Origin: UBA9926 sp038131595
GTDB taxonomy: Bacteria > Pseudomonadota > Gammaproteobacteria > Pseudomonadales > Azotimanducaceae
Assembly (NCBI GenBank): GCA_038131595.1
Contig: JAYPPR010000006.1
Location: 105,378 to 169,377, forward strand
Reading direction: 5' to 3'
DNA: 64,000 nt
The notes beneath the pieces were generated by a model. It was given only the letters and a program-made list of their open reading frames with translations, had not been told where the DNA came from and searched no databases. Every line of letters starts with the position of its first letter. The first letter of the stretch is position 1. This document shows positions 33,826 to 43,114 of the stretch, piece after piece. The position numbers were made by a program, and so were the translations under genes.

Positions 33826-34541
33826 GGTACTGGGGTATCAACCAATAGGTCGTCACATTCATAGTCGGCGAACTGACCACACAGATCCTTGAGCGGATCG
33901 GGAGAATCCCGCCGCTTATGGAGTAGATTGATAAAAGCCTGTCTTGGCATTTCAACCGCTCCTAAAGACATAAGGTGTGGGTTGGGCAATTGACAATCCA
34001 CCCAGTCGATTCCTCGAAGCCTACAAACCTTCATCAAGAAAGCGAAAGCAATTTTTGACGCGTTTGACTCGCGGGAGAACATGGATTCCCCGCAAAATAA
34101 GGACCCCACTCCTACGCCGTAGAGGCCGCCAACGAGTTCCTGGCCGAGATAGCATGAGATTGCGTGAGCCAATCCTTGTTCGTGCAGCGTTTGGTAAGCG
34201 CTTTGCATCTCCTCGGTAATCCAGGTTCCTTCATCCCTTTCCATTCGATGCGACCTACAACCTTCGATGACGCGATTAAAGTCGGTGTTCAGCTCCACTC
34301 GAAATGGCGCACGGCGAAGCCATTGACGCAAACTCCGAGACGGAGTGAATGTTGACGTTTCGATGACCGCTCGAGTGGGAGGGGTCCACCACAAAATAGG
34401 CTGACCTGCCTCAAACCATGGAAAGATGCCGTGACGATAGGCATCGGTCAGTCGCTCGCTCGTCAGATCCCCACCTACAGCAATCAATCCTGGTGGATCA
34501 CTCAAGGCATCGGCTGGATCTGGGAAAGCGCTCTTACTCAT
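33822..34541 (-). CDS. aat: Leucyl/phenylalanyl-tRNA--protein transferase Aat
   Basis: Adds Leu or Phe to proteins with N-terminal Lys or Arg. The 239-residue protein shows the family opening FPDPADALSDPPGLIAVGGDL and AYRHGIFPWFEAGQPILWWTPPTRAV, then GTWITEEMQSAY, GGLYGVGVGSLFCGESMFSRE and VDCQLPNPHLMSLGAVEMPR. It starts 23 bases after trxB and overlaps bpt. Together with bpt, clpS and clpA it completes the N-degron route. Confidence 0.97.
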   Translation of the reverse strand: MSKSAFPDPADALSDPPGLIAVGGDLTSERLTDAYRHGIFPWFEAGQPILWWTPPTRAVIETSTFTPSRSLRQWLRRAPFRVELNTDFNRVIEGCRSHRMERDEGTWITEEMQSAYQTLHEQGLAHAISCYLGQELVGGLYGVGVGSLFCGESMFSRESNASKIAFAFLMKVCRLRGIDWVDCQLPNPHLMSLGAVEMPRQAFINLLHKRRDSPDPLKDLCGQFADYECDDLLVDTPVP

Positions 34542-34564
34542 CGAGGCGGGTGCGAGAGCCTATT

Positions 34565-35515
34565 TCAAGCGTTCTCCTCGAGTTCATCTAGAAATTTTTC
34601 TGCGTCGAGTGCCGCCATGCAACCAAACCCAGCGGATGTCACCGCTTGTCGATAAACTTGATCAGCAACGTCACCCGCAGCGAATAGACCTGGAATGCTT
34701 GTCGACGTTGCGCCGCCGCTAAGACCGCTTTGAATCATGATGTAACCATTGTTCATTTCAAGCTGTCCCTCGAAGAGGGAGGTGTTCGGCGAGTGTCCGA
34801 TCGCGATGAATACGCCGCTAACATCAATGGACTGGTATGCGTCAGTCTCGGTCGAGCAGATTTGCATGCCCGTGACCCCCATGTCGTCGCCCAAAACCTC
34901 AGTGAGTGTGTGATCCCATATCACATGGATATTCTCTTTCGCCATGACACGGTCACGCAGAATTTTCTCGCCTCTGAATTGGTTCCGTCGGTGCACTAGA
35001 TACACGTCGCTCGCCAGATTTGCGAGGTAGAGCGCTTCCTCAAGGGCCGTGTTACCCCCGCCGATGACCGCGACCTTTTGACCTCGATAGAAAAAACCGT
35101 CACACGTCGCGCATGCGCTCACACCCTTGCCTTTGAATGCCTCTTCAGACGGCAACCCTAAATATTTGGCTGATGCCCCCGTCGCTATAATTGCAGCGTC
35201 GCAAGTATAGGTTGCTTGATCTCCTTCGAACTTGAAGGGGCGCTGGGACACATCACAAGTGTGAATGTGGTCATAGATGATCTCAGTTTCGAATCGCTCA
35301 GCGTGCTGCTGCATTCTGACCATCAAGTCTGGACCCTGTAGTCCTTCGACGTCCCCTGGCCAGTTATCAACATCGGTCGTGGTTGTGAGTTGCCCGCCGG
35401 TTTCGATGCCAGTGATCACGACTGGGTTCAAGTTTGCTCTTGCAGCGTAGACTGCGGCCGTGAAACCGGCAGGACCAGAACCTAAGATTAAAAGTTTTTG
35501 GTGCCTAGTATTCAT
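34565..35515 (-). CDS. trxB: Thioredoxin reductase TrxB
   Basis: Reduces thioredoxin with NADPH. The 316-residue protein is the low-molecular-weight type (E. coli 321). It has the FAD motif LILGSGPAGFTAAVYAAR, the redox-active CATC in SACATCDGFFYRG, the NADPH motif VIGGGNTALEEALYL and the second FAD motif IPGLFAAGDVADQVYRQ. It is the first gene of trxB-aat-bpt-infA and is divergent from ftsK across a long gap. Confidence 0.97.
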   Translation of the reverse strand: MNTRHQKLLILGSGPAGFTAAVYAARANLNPVVITGIETGGQLTTTTDVDNWPGDVEGLQGPDLMVRMQQHAERFETEIIYDHIHTCDVSQRPFKFEGDQATYTCDAAIIATGASAKYLGLPSEEAFKGKGVSACATCDGFFYRGQKVAVIGGGNTALEEALYLANLASDVYLVHRRNQFRGEKILRDRVMAKENIHVIWDHTLTEVLGDDMGVTGMQICSTETDAYQSIDVSGVFIAIGHSPNTSLFEGQLEMNNGYIMIQSGLSGGATSTSIPGLFAAGDVADQVYRQAVTSAGFGCMAALDAEKFLDELEENA

Positions 35516-36340
35516 TGGGGAATCTCTTTTTTAAAACTACTCTGTTGCCAGTCGCTATATCTCGCGGTAGCTGCAAGCTACTCTTGAGCGCGCATCATCC
35601 CTTGTTTGATCGCGAGTTTCTTAACTCCCATCGGGGCTCCATTCAAGCCTGCTACTCTGATGCTCCCCGTCCAACGTCCAGCGGCGCATTGTTGTGAATG
35701 CAGTTGACGTCGCTAAAGCATCGTTAACCTTCGCGCTAGTCCAGTGTCGCTGATGGCGTCAGGGAGTCCCTCGGAGGACGCTCATTCGATCAAGTCGCAA
35801 GCGTGCAGACGTCGAGCAGGACGTCCGAGCAACTTGGCCGCGGGAAATGGTACTTGAATTCATGCGGCAACCACAACGAATTCCGGGGAATCGACCTTTT
35901 GATCGAGTGAGAGGATGCCCATCCGCCTGGCGCCATGTAGAACGAGAGAGGGTTTCGCATGACGCTGCGCGGGATCTTGCGAGCTCCGTCAATGGTACGC
36001 AGGGGGTGCGGCTTACGTGTATCGGTCGCCGAAGTCTGTGATCGCAGAGTGTGATTGCTCACGGGAATGGAGGCCCAGCGCTTTAGAAGAGATCGAAACA
36101 CCGAGATACGCATAGTGCGTGCTCAACATGAACGTATTTCACATATGGGGGCGGCGCATCAATACGAAGCACTAGCGCTCGGCTATTGATGGCTGTCCTG
36201 ATATCGGAATGCTCGCTCGGTCCGAATCGACTGCCAGATCCCTGATTGACTTAAAAGATTCACTTAGAGTTTGACGTGGATCCAGGGCGCCAACCCATGG
36301 GTGCTGCTTGAGCTGCTGAAATGGCGGTCTTTTCTCTCAA
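35516..36340. other. 825-base trxB-ftsK intergenic gap; no gene identified
   Basis: This is by far the longest gap in the window. Frames here are short and have no recognisable protein similarity, including a 107-codon minus-strand frame ending at 35790. I looked for tRNA, tmRNA, RNase P and 6S-like features and saw none. The middle (35750-36060) is less AT-rich than most gaps and could be a decayed gene or a structured RNA. TACAAT at 36347-36352, overlapping the start of the ftsK frame, may be an ftsK -10 box. Confidence 0.4.
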
Positions 36341-38719
36341 ATGGGGTACAATTTCGGGGTCAGGTGTAGAGTAAAAGCATTGACTTCAAAAAACGCCAAG
36401 AAAGCGATTGCTGCAGTCCAGCCTAATGCCTTCCTTGCGGTATTGATGCCGCGATTGAGGGAAGCCGCGATCATCGGCCAGGTATTGCTCGCACTACTCC
36501 TCGCCACGTCCTTATTGAGCTACCACCCAGAGGATCCAGGCTGGACCTACACGGGCTCCACGCTCGTAGTCAGCAATGCCGCCGGAGCAGCAGGAGCCTG
36601 GGTTGCCGACGTGTTATTCGTGCTCTTTGGGCTGGCGGCCTATGGATTTCCTCTTCTGATTCTCATTCCCGTAGCGAAGCAAATGCTTTCGCAGCGCGAA
36701 GACGATCTGAACGCGCCACTGCTCGCGGTTCAGGCCATCGGGCTTGGGTTGACCGTGATTTCTTTCTGCCTGCTATTTGATCTGCATTTTTACAGTCATG
36801 CGAGTCATCTAAGGGAACAAAGCGGGGGAATCTTGGGTCAGCTACTAGCCCAGCTCCTGCTGCCAGCGCTGAGCTATGTGGGAACGACTATCAGTGCGTT
36901 AGCGCTCGCGCTGTTCGGGCTCACGTTGATTATTGAAATTTCCTGGCTCTCCGTCATTGACCGGATTGGAGCAATGACGCTCCAGGCGGGCAATTGGTCC
37001 CGGATCAAATGGTCACAGCTGCTCGAAGCAAGGCGAGCGAAGGGGGTCATCGAGAAGGAAGTCGAAACTCGCAAGGAAGCCATCCAACGCCAGGTTGAGC
37101 ATGAGAAGACTCGAGCGCCGCTGGTCATTCAAAAGCGAGAGGACAAAAAACCCGAAATCAGTCAGCGAGCGGCGAAAGAAAAACAGGGCAATCTCTTCAA
37201 AACTGAAAGCATTGAAGGGTTGCCTGCGCTCAGCCTGCTCGATGAAGCTCGTGACGAGGATAGGCGAGGATTGTCCGAAGATAACCTTGAGGCCATGTCG
37301 CGGCTCCTTGAACTCAAGCTAAAAGATTATGGTATCGACGCCGAAGTGGTCGCGGTATTCCCAGGTCCAGTGATCACGCGGTTCGAGATACTGCCTGCTG
37401 CGGGTGTCAAAGTCAGTCGCATCTCTGGCTTGGCTAAAGACCTGGCGCGGTCCCTTGCGGTTATTAGCGTGCGGGTGGTGGAGGTGATTCCTGGGAAGCC
37501 GGTTGTCGGGATCGAAATCCCGAATGAGGATCGCGAGATTGTTCGCTTGAGTCAGGTTCTGACGTCGAAAGCCTATGATGATTCAGCGTCTGCGTTGACG
37601 CTCGCACTCGGCCATGACATAGCCGGTGCTCCGATCGTGACTGACCTTGCCAAAATGCCTCACCTCCTCGTAGCAGGCACCACAGGCAGTGGTAAATCGG
37701 TAGGCTTGAACGCCATGCTTTTGTCGCTCCTCTTCAAAGCATCGCCAGAGGAAGTTCGACTGATCATGGTCGACCCAAAGATGCTCGAGTTGGCGGTCTA
37801 TGAGGGAATCCCTCACTTATTGACGCCAGTCGTCACGGATATGAAAGATGCAGCTAACGCGCTGCGTTGGTGTGTTGCCGAAATGGAGCGCCGCTACCGG
37901 TTGATGGCAGCCCTTGGCGTTCGGAACATGAGTGGCTTCAACCGTAAGGTCAAAGATGGGATCAAGGCCGGGGAACCCATTCTAGATCCGCTTTGGGTGA
38001 GCGACCCGCTGCTCGAAGAACCGGAGCCAGCGCCAGCGCTTGAGCCGTTGCCTTACATTGTTGTCGTCATCGACGAATTTGCCGACATGATGATGATCGT
38101 GGGCAAAAAAGTGGAGGAGTTGATTGCGAGAATTGCCCAAAAGGCGAGAGCGGCTGGAATCCACTTGGTGCTAGCCACGCAGCGTCCCTCTGTGGACGTC
38201 ATCACCGGGTTGATCAAAGCGAATGTGCCAACACGAATTGCATTTCAGGTATCGAGTAAGGTCGATTCCAGAACGATTTTGGATCAAGGCGGCGCTGAAC
38301 AATTGTTAGGGCATGGCGACATGCTTTACCTGCCAAGCGGTTCGCCTATACCCGTACGCGTCCATGGCGCATTTGTTGATGACGATGAGGTACATCGCGT
38401 CGTTGAAAGCTGGAAGGCGCTGGGCGAACCGAATTACCTGGACACTATTTTAGATGCGCGATCTGACGCAGAGCTTCTACCAGGGAGTGCTGGCGGTGAG
38501 GAACAAGAGGATGGCGGTGAGGAAGATGCACTGTACGATGAGGCCGTCGCCTTTGTTACGGAGTCAGGGCGAGCCTCCATCTCTGCGGTTCAACGTAAAT
38601 TTAGAATCGGATATAACCGGGCAGCTAGGATGGTCGAGGAAATGGAGCGTGCGGGAGTGGTCAGTCCAATGAATTCCAATGGCTCCCGTGAAGTGCTCGC
38701 TCATGCACCGCCGGAATAA
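36341..38719 (+). CDS. ftsK: DNA translocase FtsK
   Basis: Septum-located motor that segregates chromosome ends and activates XerCD at dif. The 792-residue protein has four to five N-terminal membrane segments (about 45-190), a short linker (about 230-310), an alpha/beta RecA-like motor with Walker A AGTTGSGKSVGLNAM and Walker B IVVVIDEFADMMM, LATQRPSVDVITGLIKANVPTRIAF, and a C-terminal winged-helix gamma domain (ISAVQRKFRIGYNRAARMVE) that reads KOPS sequences. The linker is much shorter than in E. coli (1329 residues), as in many bacteria. The start is uncertain: the ATG at 36341 has no ribosome site, and a TTG at 36380 or later is possible. Confidence 0.95.
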   Translation: MGYNFGVRCRVKALTSKNAKKAIAAVQPNAFLAVLMPRLREAAIIGQVLLALLLATSLLSYHPEDPGWTYTGSTLVVSNAAGAAGAWVADVLFVLFGLAAYGFPLLILIPVAKQMLSQREDDLNAPLLAVQAIGLGLTVISFCLLFDLHFYSHASHLREQSGGILGQLLAQLLLPALSYVGTTISALALALFGLTLIIEISWLSVIDRIGAMTLQAGNWSRIKWSQLLEARRAKGVIEKEVETRKEAIQRQVEHEKTRAPLVIQKREDKKPEISQRAAKEKQGNLFKTESIEGLPALSLLDEARDEDRRGLSEDNLEAMSRLLELKLKDYGIDAEVVAVFPGPVITRFEILPAAGVKVSRISGLAKDLARSLAVISVRVVEVIPGKPVVGIEIPNEDREIVRLSQVLTSKAYDDSASALTLALGHDIAGAPIVTDLAKMPHLLVAGTTGSGKSVGLNAMLLSLLFKASPEEVRLIMVDPKMLELAVYEGIPHLLTPVVTDMKDAANALRWCVAEMERRYRLMAALGVRNMSGFNRKVKDGIKAGEPILDPLWVSDPLLEEPEPAPALEPLPYIVVVIDEFADMMMIVGKKVEELIARIAQKARAAGIHLVLATQRPSVDVITGLIKANVPTRIAFQVSSKVDSRTILDQGGAEQLLGHGDMLYLPSGSPIPVRVHGAFVDDDEVHRVVESWKALGEPNYLDTILDARSDAELLPGSAGGEEQEDGGEEDALYDEAVAFVTESGRASISAVQRKFRIGYNRAARMVEEMERAGVVSPMNSNGSREVLAHAPPE

Positions 38720-39431
38720 GCTTGTGATTTGGAACCGTATTCTCGGATTTGTGACGGTTTTGTTTGTCTCGAGTCAGGGCATTGCGGACATCGCCCATGA
38801 TGCGCACGGAAGCCTCTCCACCCATCTCAAAGGGCTCGATCGGGTTTTGCTGGAATTCGAGCAGTACGATGTTAGTCAGCAGCTTATCCAACGCGGGCGA
38901 CTTTATTTGGTTCAGCCGGGCCAATTTCGCATGGAAACCGATCCAGCCTCTGTCTTGGTTGTTTCAGACGGAACCGATGTTTTTGAGGTTGATTATTTGC
39001 TTGAGCAAGTCACGGTGTACTCGCTAAATGATGAGGTCAGAACGAGCCCGCTTGGACTGTTCTTGGCGCCAGCTGAAGCGCTTTTAGAATACGAGGTAGT
39101 GGAGGGTGTTGGCGCCACAAGTGACGCTTATGCTGTTCACGCTGCGGGTGATGATGCGGCGACAAGCGAGGAGATTGCTTCGATCAAAACGTTTGTGTTG
39201 TTTCCCAATCGGGACAATCAGTATGTCACCCGAGCTGACCTTCGATTTGAGGATGGCTGGCCGGCGACGCTCGACATTGCGGTTGCCGGCGGTGGTTCGA
39301 TGCGTTTTCTCTTTGTTGGCCATTCTGAACTGACCACCATCGATCCTGACTGGTTTCTGGCGCCGCCTGTTGGCGCGCTGGAAGTCATTGATCATCGATC
39401 GCCAACTGCTTCCGATGCTGCTAATGAGTAG
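38703..39431 (+). CDS. lolA: Outer-membrane lipoprotein carrier protein LolA
   Basis: Periplasmic chaperone that ferries lipoproteins from LolCDE to LolB. From the ATG at 38703 the 242-residue protein has a signal peptide (ILGFVTVLFVSSQGIA) and the LolA beta-barrel pattern: VLLEFEQYDVSQQLIQRGRLYLVQPGQFRMETD, DGTDVFEVDYLLEQVTVYSL and FVLFPNRDNQYVTRADLRF read in short pieces along the chain. The C-terminal tail after about residue 225 (HRSPTASDAANE) is an extension. It overlaps the ftsK end by 17 bases and the rarA start by 8; the order ftsK-lolA-rarA is universal in gammaproteobacteria. Confidence 0.93.
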   Translation: MHRRNKLVIWNRILGFVTVLFVSSQGIADIAHDAHGSLSTHLKGLDRVLLEFEQYDVSQQLIQRGRLYLVQPGQFRMETDPASVLVVSDGTDVFEVDYLLEQVTVYSLNDEVRTSPLGLFLAPAEALLEYEVVEGVGATSDAYAVHAAGDDAATSEEIASIKTFVLFPNRDNQYVTRADLRFEDGWPATLDIAVAGGGSMRFLFVGHSELTTIDPDWFLAPPVGALEVIDHRSPTASDAANE

Positions 39432-40784
39432 TGATCGCAGACATTGGTTTGAATCCGATGCGCCCTACGTGCCGCTGGCGGCTAGAGTACGTCCCAAGTC
39501 CCTAGGGGACATATACGGGCAGGAGCATCTACTCCGCGAGGGGAAACCGCTACGTGTGATGATTGAGTCTGGTCGGCTCCACTCCTTGATCTTTTGGGGA
39601 CCTCCCGGGTACCGGTAAAACGACGCTGGCGCGCTTGGTTGCCGAGGTCAGTGATGCCCACTGGATCAGCCTCTCGGCGGTGCTAAGTGGAGTGAAGGAT
39701 ATCCGATCCGCAATGGATGAGGCGCAGCAGCTTAAGTCCCAGGGTCGCGTGACGGTGCTGTTCGTTGATGAGGTCCACCGCTTTAACAAGAGCCAACAAG
39801 ATGCTTTTTTGCCGTTTGTTGAGGACGGCACGGTGATTTTTATGGGGGCAACCACAGAAAATCCTGCGTTCGAACTCAACAACGCGCTGTTGTCGAGAGC
39901 CCGCATATACAAACTCGAATCCTTAGACGCGCAGGCGCTCGAGCAGATTTTGTCTCGTGCGATGGGCTGGGACTGAGTTGCCTGGTGCGAATGCCGGACA
40001 ATTGGGAAGTAAGCAAGATCATGCGCAAGGGCCACCAGTCAGCGCCGAAGAGGGGGTGCTAGCGACTATTGCGCATGCCGCGGATGGGGATGCGAGGCTT
40101 GCTTTGAATATTTTGGAAATCGCCCTGTCGCATACATCAGGTGCCCTCTTAACCAAAGAGGATTTGATGCAAGTGCTGGGCAGCCAGTATCGCCGCTTTG
40201 ACCAGGGTGGCGATTTATTCTTTGATCAAATTTCGGCCCTTCATAAGTCGGTTCGCGGATCAGACCCAGATGCTGCGTTGTATTGGTTTGCAAGAATGTT
40301 GGATGGGGGGTGTGATCCCCTCTATGTCGCACGCAGAGTCGTTAGAATGGCTAGCGAAGATATCGGTAACGCCGATCCACGGGCATTAACCATCGCATTG
40401 AATGCATGGGATGTTCAGTCGAGACTGGGTCAGCCCGAAGGGGAACTGGCAATCGCGCAGGCAATCACGTACCTCAGTGTCGCCGCGAAGAGCAACGCGG
40501 TTTACCTAGCCTGGAAGAACGCTCGCTTGACGGTGGCGAACAGTGGCTCGCTTGAGGTGCCTATTCATTTGCGAAACGCGCCCACTGGACTGGCTGAATC
40601 ACTTGGACATGGTGCGGAGTATCGCTATGCGCATGATGAGCCGCATGGGTTTAGTCCAGGGCAGCGATACTTTCCCGATGAGCTGGACGCACAGCGCTAC
40701 TATGAGCCAACAGATCGCGGACTGGAACAAAAAATAGGTGAGAAGTTAGCCTACCTGCGCAATCTGAACGATCAGGCAAGTTAG
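39424..40784 (+). pseudogene. rarA: Replication-associated recombination protein RarA (MgsA), two frameshifts
   Basis: An AAA+ clamp-loader-like ATPase active at stalled forks. The protein is recognisable across three frames. The first segment ends in the Walker A region IFWGPPG, where one extra G in CCCGGGTACC (39607-39609) breaks GTGKTT. The second segment (LVAEVSDAHW ... FVDEVHRFNKSQQDAFLP ... FMGATTENPAFELNNALLSRA) ends where one extra G in ATGGGC (39964-39966) causes a stop at 39976. The third segment (AADGDARLALNILEIA ... YFPDELDAQRYYEPTDRG) runs to the normal end. Removing the two bases gives 452 residues, against 447 in E. coli. Both errors are in GGG runs, so sequencing error is as likely as a true pseudogene. 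Confidence 0.85.
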
Positions 40785-40828
40785 CGGACTGCACCAATGG
40801 TTAAGCAGAAGGAAGGGGGTTACAACGT

Positions 40829-41206
40829 ATGATGTGGCTCTGGATCGCGCTCGGTGGAGCGTTCGGCGCGAGCCTGCGTCACGGCCTGACTCTGGTCATT
40901 CCCTCATCAGGCGCCTCCGGTATGCCATGGGCAACGCTGCTTGCGAATGTGCTGGGCTGTAGCCTGATGGGTATCTGCTTTGCCCTGCTTCAAAGGGACT
41001 CCATGAGTGAACCTTTGCGTGGGTTTTTGATGGTGGGATTACTGGGCTCGCTCACGACGTTCTCCGCGTACAGTCAACAGCTCTTTGAGTTGATTGAAGG
41101 GGATCGGTGGGGATTAGCCTTGTCATACGGCGCAGGAAGTGTGCTCGTCTGCTTGACGGCGTTTTGCTTATCTATCTGGGGCGTTCGAGCGCTCTTGGCG
41201 CATTGA
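40829..41206 (+). CDS. crcB: Fluoride ion channel CrcB/FluC
   Basis: A 125-residue protein with four membrane segments, matching FluC dual-topology channels that expel fluoride. Motifs are GGAFGASLRHGL, WATLLANVLGCSLMG and the pore motif GLLGSLTTFSAYSQQ. AAGGAAGGGGG precedes the ATG. Only 44 bases separate it from rarA, too few for a fluoride riboswitch, and none is seen. It lies between rarA and serS, as in Pseudomonas relatives. Confidence 0.93.
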   Translation: MMWLWIALGGAFGASLRHGLTLVIPSSGASGMPWATLLANVLGCSLMGICFALLQRDSMSEPLRGFLMVGLLGSLTTFSAYSQQLFELIEGDRWGLALSYGAGSVLVCLTAFCLSIWGVRALLAH

Positions 41207-41256
41207 AGTTGGGGGGTCAATCCGCTAGGCTCGGCCCGCTTTGTTGAGGACACATT

Positions 41257-42537
41257 ATGCTTGATCAAAAATGGATTCGAGGCGACTTAGATGATCTCGC
41301 GAGTCGTTTGCGGAAGAAGGGGTTTGAGCTAGACGCTGCCTATTTATCTTCAGCAGAGCAGGAACGTAAAGCAGCTCAGACCCAGATGGAGGCACTTCAG
41401 TCCGAACGAAATCGAAGCTCGAAAGCCATTGGTCAGGCGAAAGCCAAAGGGGAAGCCATCGAGCCGCTACTGGCAGAAGTCGCCACACTAGGTGAACAGC
41501 TAGAGGCAGAAAAAGCTAAATTCGAAGCCGTTGCGAGCAAGTTGCAAGGTTATCTCCAGACCATTCCCAATCTTCCAGACGAAGATGTACCCGACGGAAC
41601 AGACGAAGCGGATAATGCGTTGCTGCGAACCTGGGGTGAACCCAAGGCCTTCCAATTCGAGCCGCTTGATCACGTTGATCTGACTGCCGCCGGCGGTGCA
41701 ATGGATTTTGACGTCGCAGCGAAACTCTCCCAGTCGCGGTTCGTGGTACTTCGCGGCGAGCTCGCCCAACTTCAGCGGGCATTGATTCAATTTATGCTGG
41801 ATGTTCATGTTGAGGAGCACGGCTACGAGGAAGTCTATGTTCCCTTTATTGTGAACAGTGATTCGCTCTTCGGAACCGGGCAGCTACCCAAATTCGCCGA
41901 GGATCAATTTCGAATTGATGCAGAGAGGGAGCTGTACTTGATTCCCACGGCGGAGGTTCCAGTCACCAACATCTATAGAGACGCCATCATTAACGGCGGC
42001 GAACTGCCGCTAAAGATGGTCTGTCACTCGCCTTGTTTTCGTAGCGAAGCAGGTAGCTATGGCAGGGACACTCGCGGCATGATTAGGCAGCATCAGTTTG
42101 AAAAGGTCGAGTTAGTTCAACTCGTGAGACCAGAAGATAGTGACAATGCTCATGAGGCGCTCACCCAGCATGCCGAGGCTATCCTGCAAAAGCTGGAGCT
42201 GCCCTATCGAGTGGTTAACCTTTGTGGGGGAGACCTAGGCTTTTCCGCAGCAAAAACTTACGACTTGGAAGTGTGGCTGCCCAGCCAGCAGACCTATCGG
42301 GAAATTTCTTCGTGCAGTAACTTCCGCGATTTTCAGGCGAGAAGGATGCAAGCAAGGATGCGCTCAGGGAATGGCAAACCCGAGCTCCTGCACACGCTCA
42401 ACGGATCCGGAGTGGCAGTAGGGCGCGCGCTGGTAGCCATACTGGAGAATTATCAAGAGGCAGATGGGCAGGTGGCGGTACCCTCCGTACTCCAACCGTA
42501 TTTAGGCGGAAAAACCCAGCTATTGATGCGTGATTGA
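41257..42537 (+). CDS. serS: Seryl-tRNA synthetase
   Basis: Charges tRNA-Ser and tRNA-Sec with serine. The 426-residue protein begins MLDQKWIRGDLDDLASRLRKKG with the long antiparallel coiled-coil arm (about 30-100). It then has the class II catalytic core: YEEVYVPFIVNSDSLFGTGQLPKF, the motif 2 loop CFRSEAGSYGRDTRGMIRQHQF and the motif 3 Arg in GSGVAVGRALVAILENYQ. GAGG lies 7 bases before the ATG. The last gene of the ftsK-lolA-rarA-crcB-serS block. Confidence 0.98.
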   Translation: MLDQKWIRGDLDDLASRLRKKGFELDAAYLSSAEQERKAAQTQMEALQSERNRSSKAIGQAKAKGEAIEPLLAEVATLGEQLEAEKAKFEAVASKLQGYLQTIPNLPDEDVPDGTDEADNALLRTWGEPKAFQFEPLDHVDLTAAGGAMDFDVAAKLSQSRFVVLRGELAQLQRALIQFMLDVHVEEHGYEEVYVPFIVNSDSLFGTGQLPKFAEDQFRIDAERELYLIPTAEVPVTNIYRDAIINGGELPLKMVCHSPCFRSEAGSYGRDTRGMIRQHQFEKVELVQLVRPEDSDNAHEALTQHAEAILQKLELPYRVVNLCGGDLGFSAAKTYDLEVWLPSQQTYREISSCSNFRDFQARRMQARMRSGNGKPELLHTLNGSGVAVGRALVAILENYQEADGQVAVPSVLQPYLGGKTQLLMRD

Positions 42538-42670
42538 TTTCCCAACCCCAACACTTCGCTGGAATCAGTTACTCGCTAACACGGAGAAGGGTTGCCGCGG
42601 ACTAATCAGAAAGGATCAATGAGGAGGGCTTAGGACCTCGTGAATTCGAGCGGGGTCGGGCACCTAGCTA

Positions 42671-42951
42671 AAGGATTGAGCGTTCCAGGGTTTAGAACGC
42701 TAGGATTAAGCGATCGAGAATGAAGCGCTCTAGAATTAAAAACTCCAGGATTCAGAGCTCTAGGATTCAGAGCCATAAAGAGCCCTAGGATAAAGAGCCA
42801 CACGATTCAGAATTTTGGTAGTCAAAGCTATACAGGCTAGAACCGCCAACGCCCCAATGTTGGAGCCCCCAGCATTAAAAGTTTCAGTTCTAAAAGCTCC
42901 AGCACTAAAAACTTCAGAACCAAAAGTTTCATTGCTAAAAGCTCCGGGCAA
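42671..42951 (-). repeat. Degenerate 15-bp tandem repeat field between serS and tusE
   Basis: Reading the minus strand, about 18 units follow one another with a 15-base period and only two short (9-10 base) units. The loose consensus is AGCTCTTAATCCTAG; examples are AGCTCTGAATCCTGG, AGTTTTTAATTCTAG and AGCTTTTAGAACTGA. The units near 42945-42870 form a short open frame with a five-residue period (AFSNE TFGSE VFSAG AFRTE TFNAG), but stops appear further down and no good start exists, so a coding role is not supported. The whole 577-base interval 42538-43114 holds no clear gene. Confidence 0.8.
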
Positions 42952-43114
42952 AAAATCACAGTCTTAAACGCCCAGCTAACAAGCAATAGGCGCGTGGTGA
43001 GGGGCGCGCTCTTATTAGGTTGTTTTGAGTTCAACCGCACATGAGAGATGATGAAAAACAGCGCTGGTGAGTCGCGCGAGGCTGCGCCGGAAGTCGGCCT
43101 CGCTACTCTGCCAG

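Noticed and set aside
35790..36113. 107-codon minus-strand frame in the trxB-ftsK gap
   Set aside because: No recognisable motif, poor composition for a protein and no ribosome site.
40785..40828. Fluoride riboswitch ahead of crcB
   Set aside because: Only 44 bases are available and no aptamer pattern is visible.
42760..42951. Short minus-strand frame resembling a pentapeptide-repeat protein
   Set aside because: The period is five residues but the canonical A(D/N)LxG pattern is missing, the start is a TTG without ribosome site, and the same 15-bp units continue past stop codons. Treated as a non-coding repeat field.
42671..42951. Repeat field as a CRISPR array
   Set aside because: Units are 15 bp, contiguous and degenerate, without constant repeats or unique spacers, and no cas genes are near.
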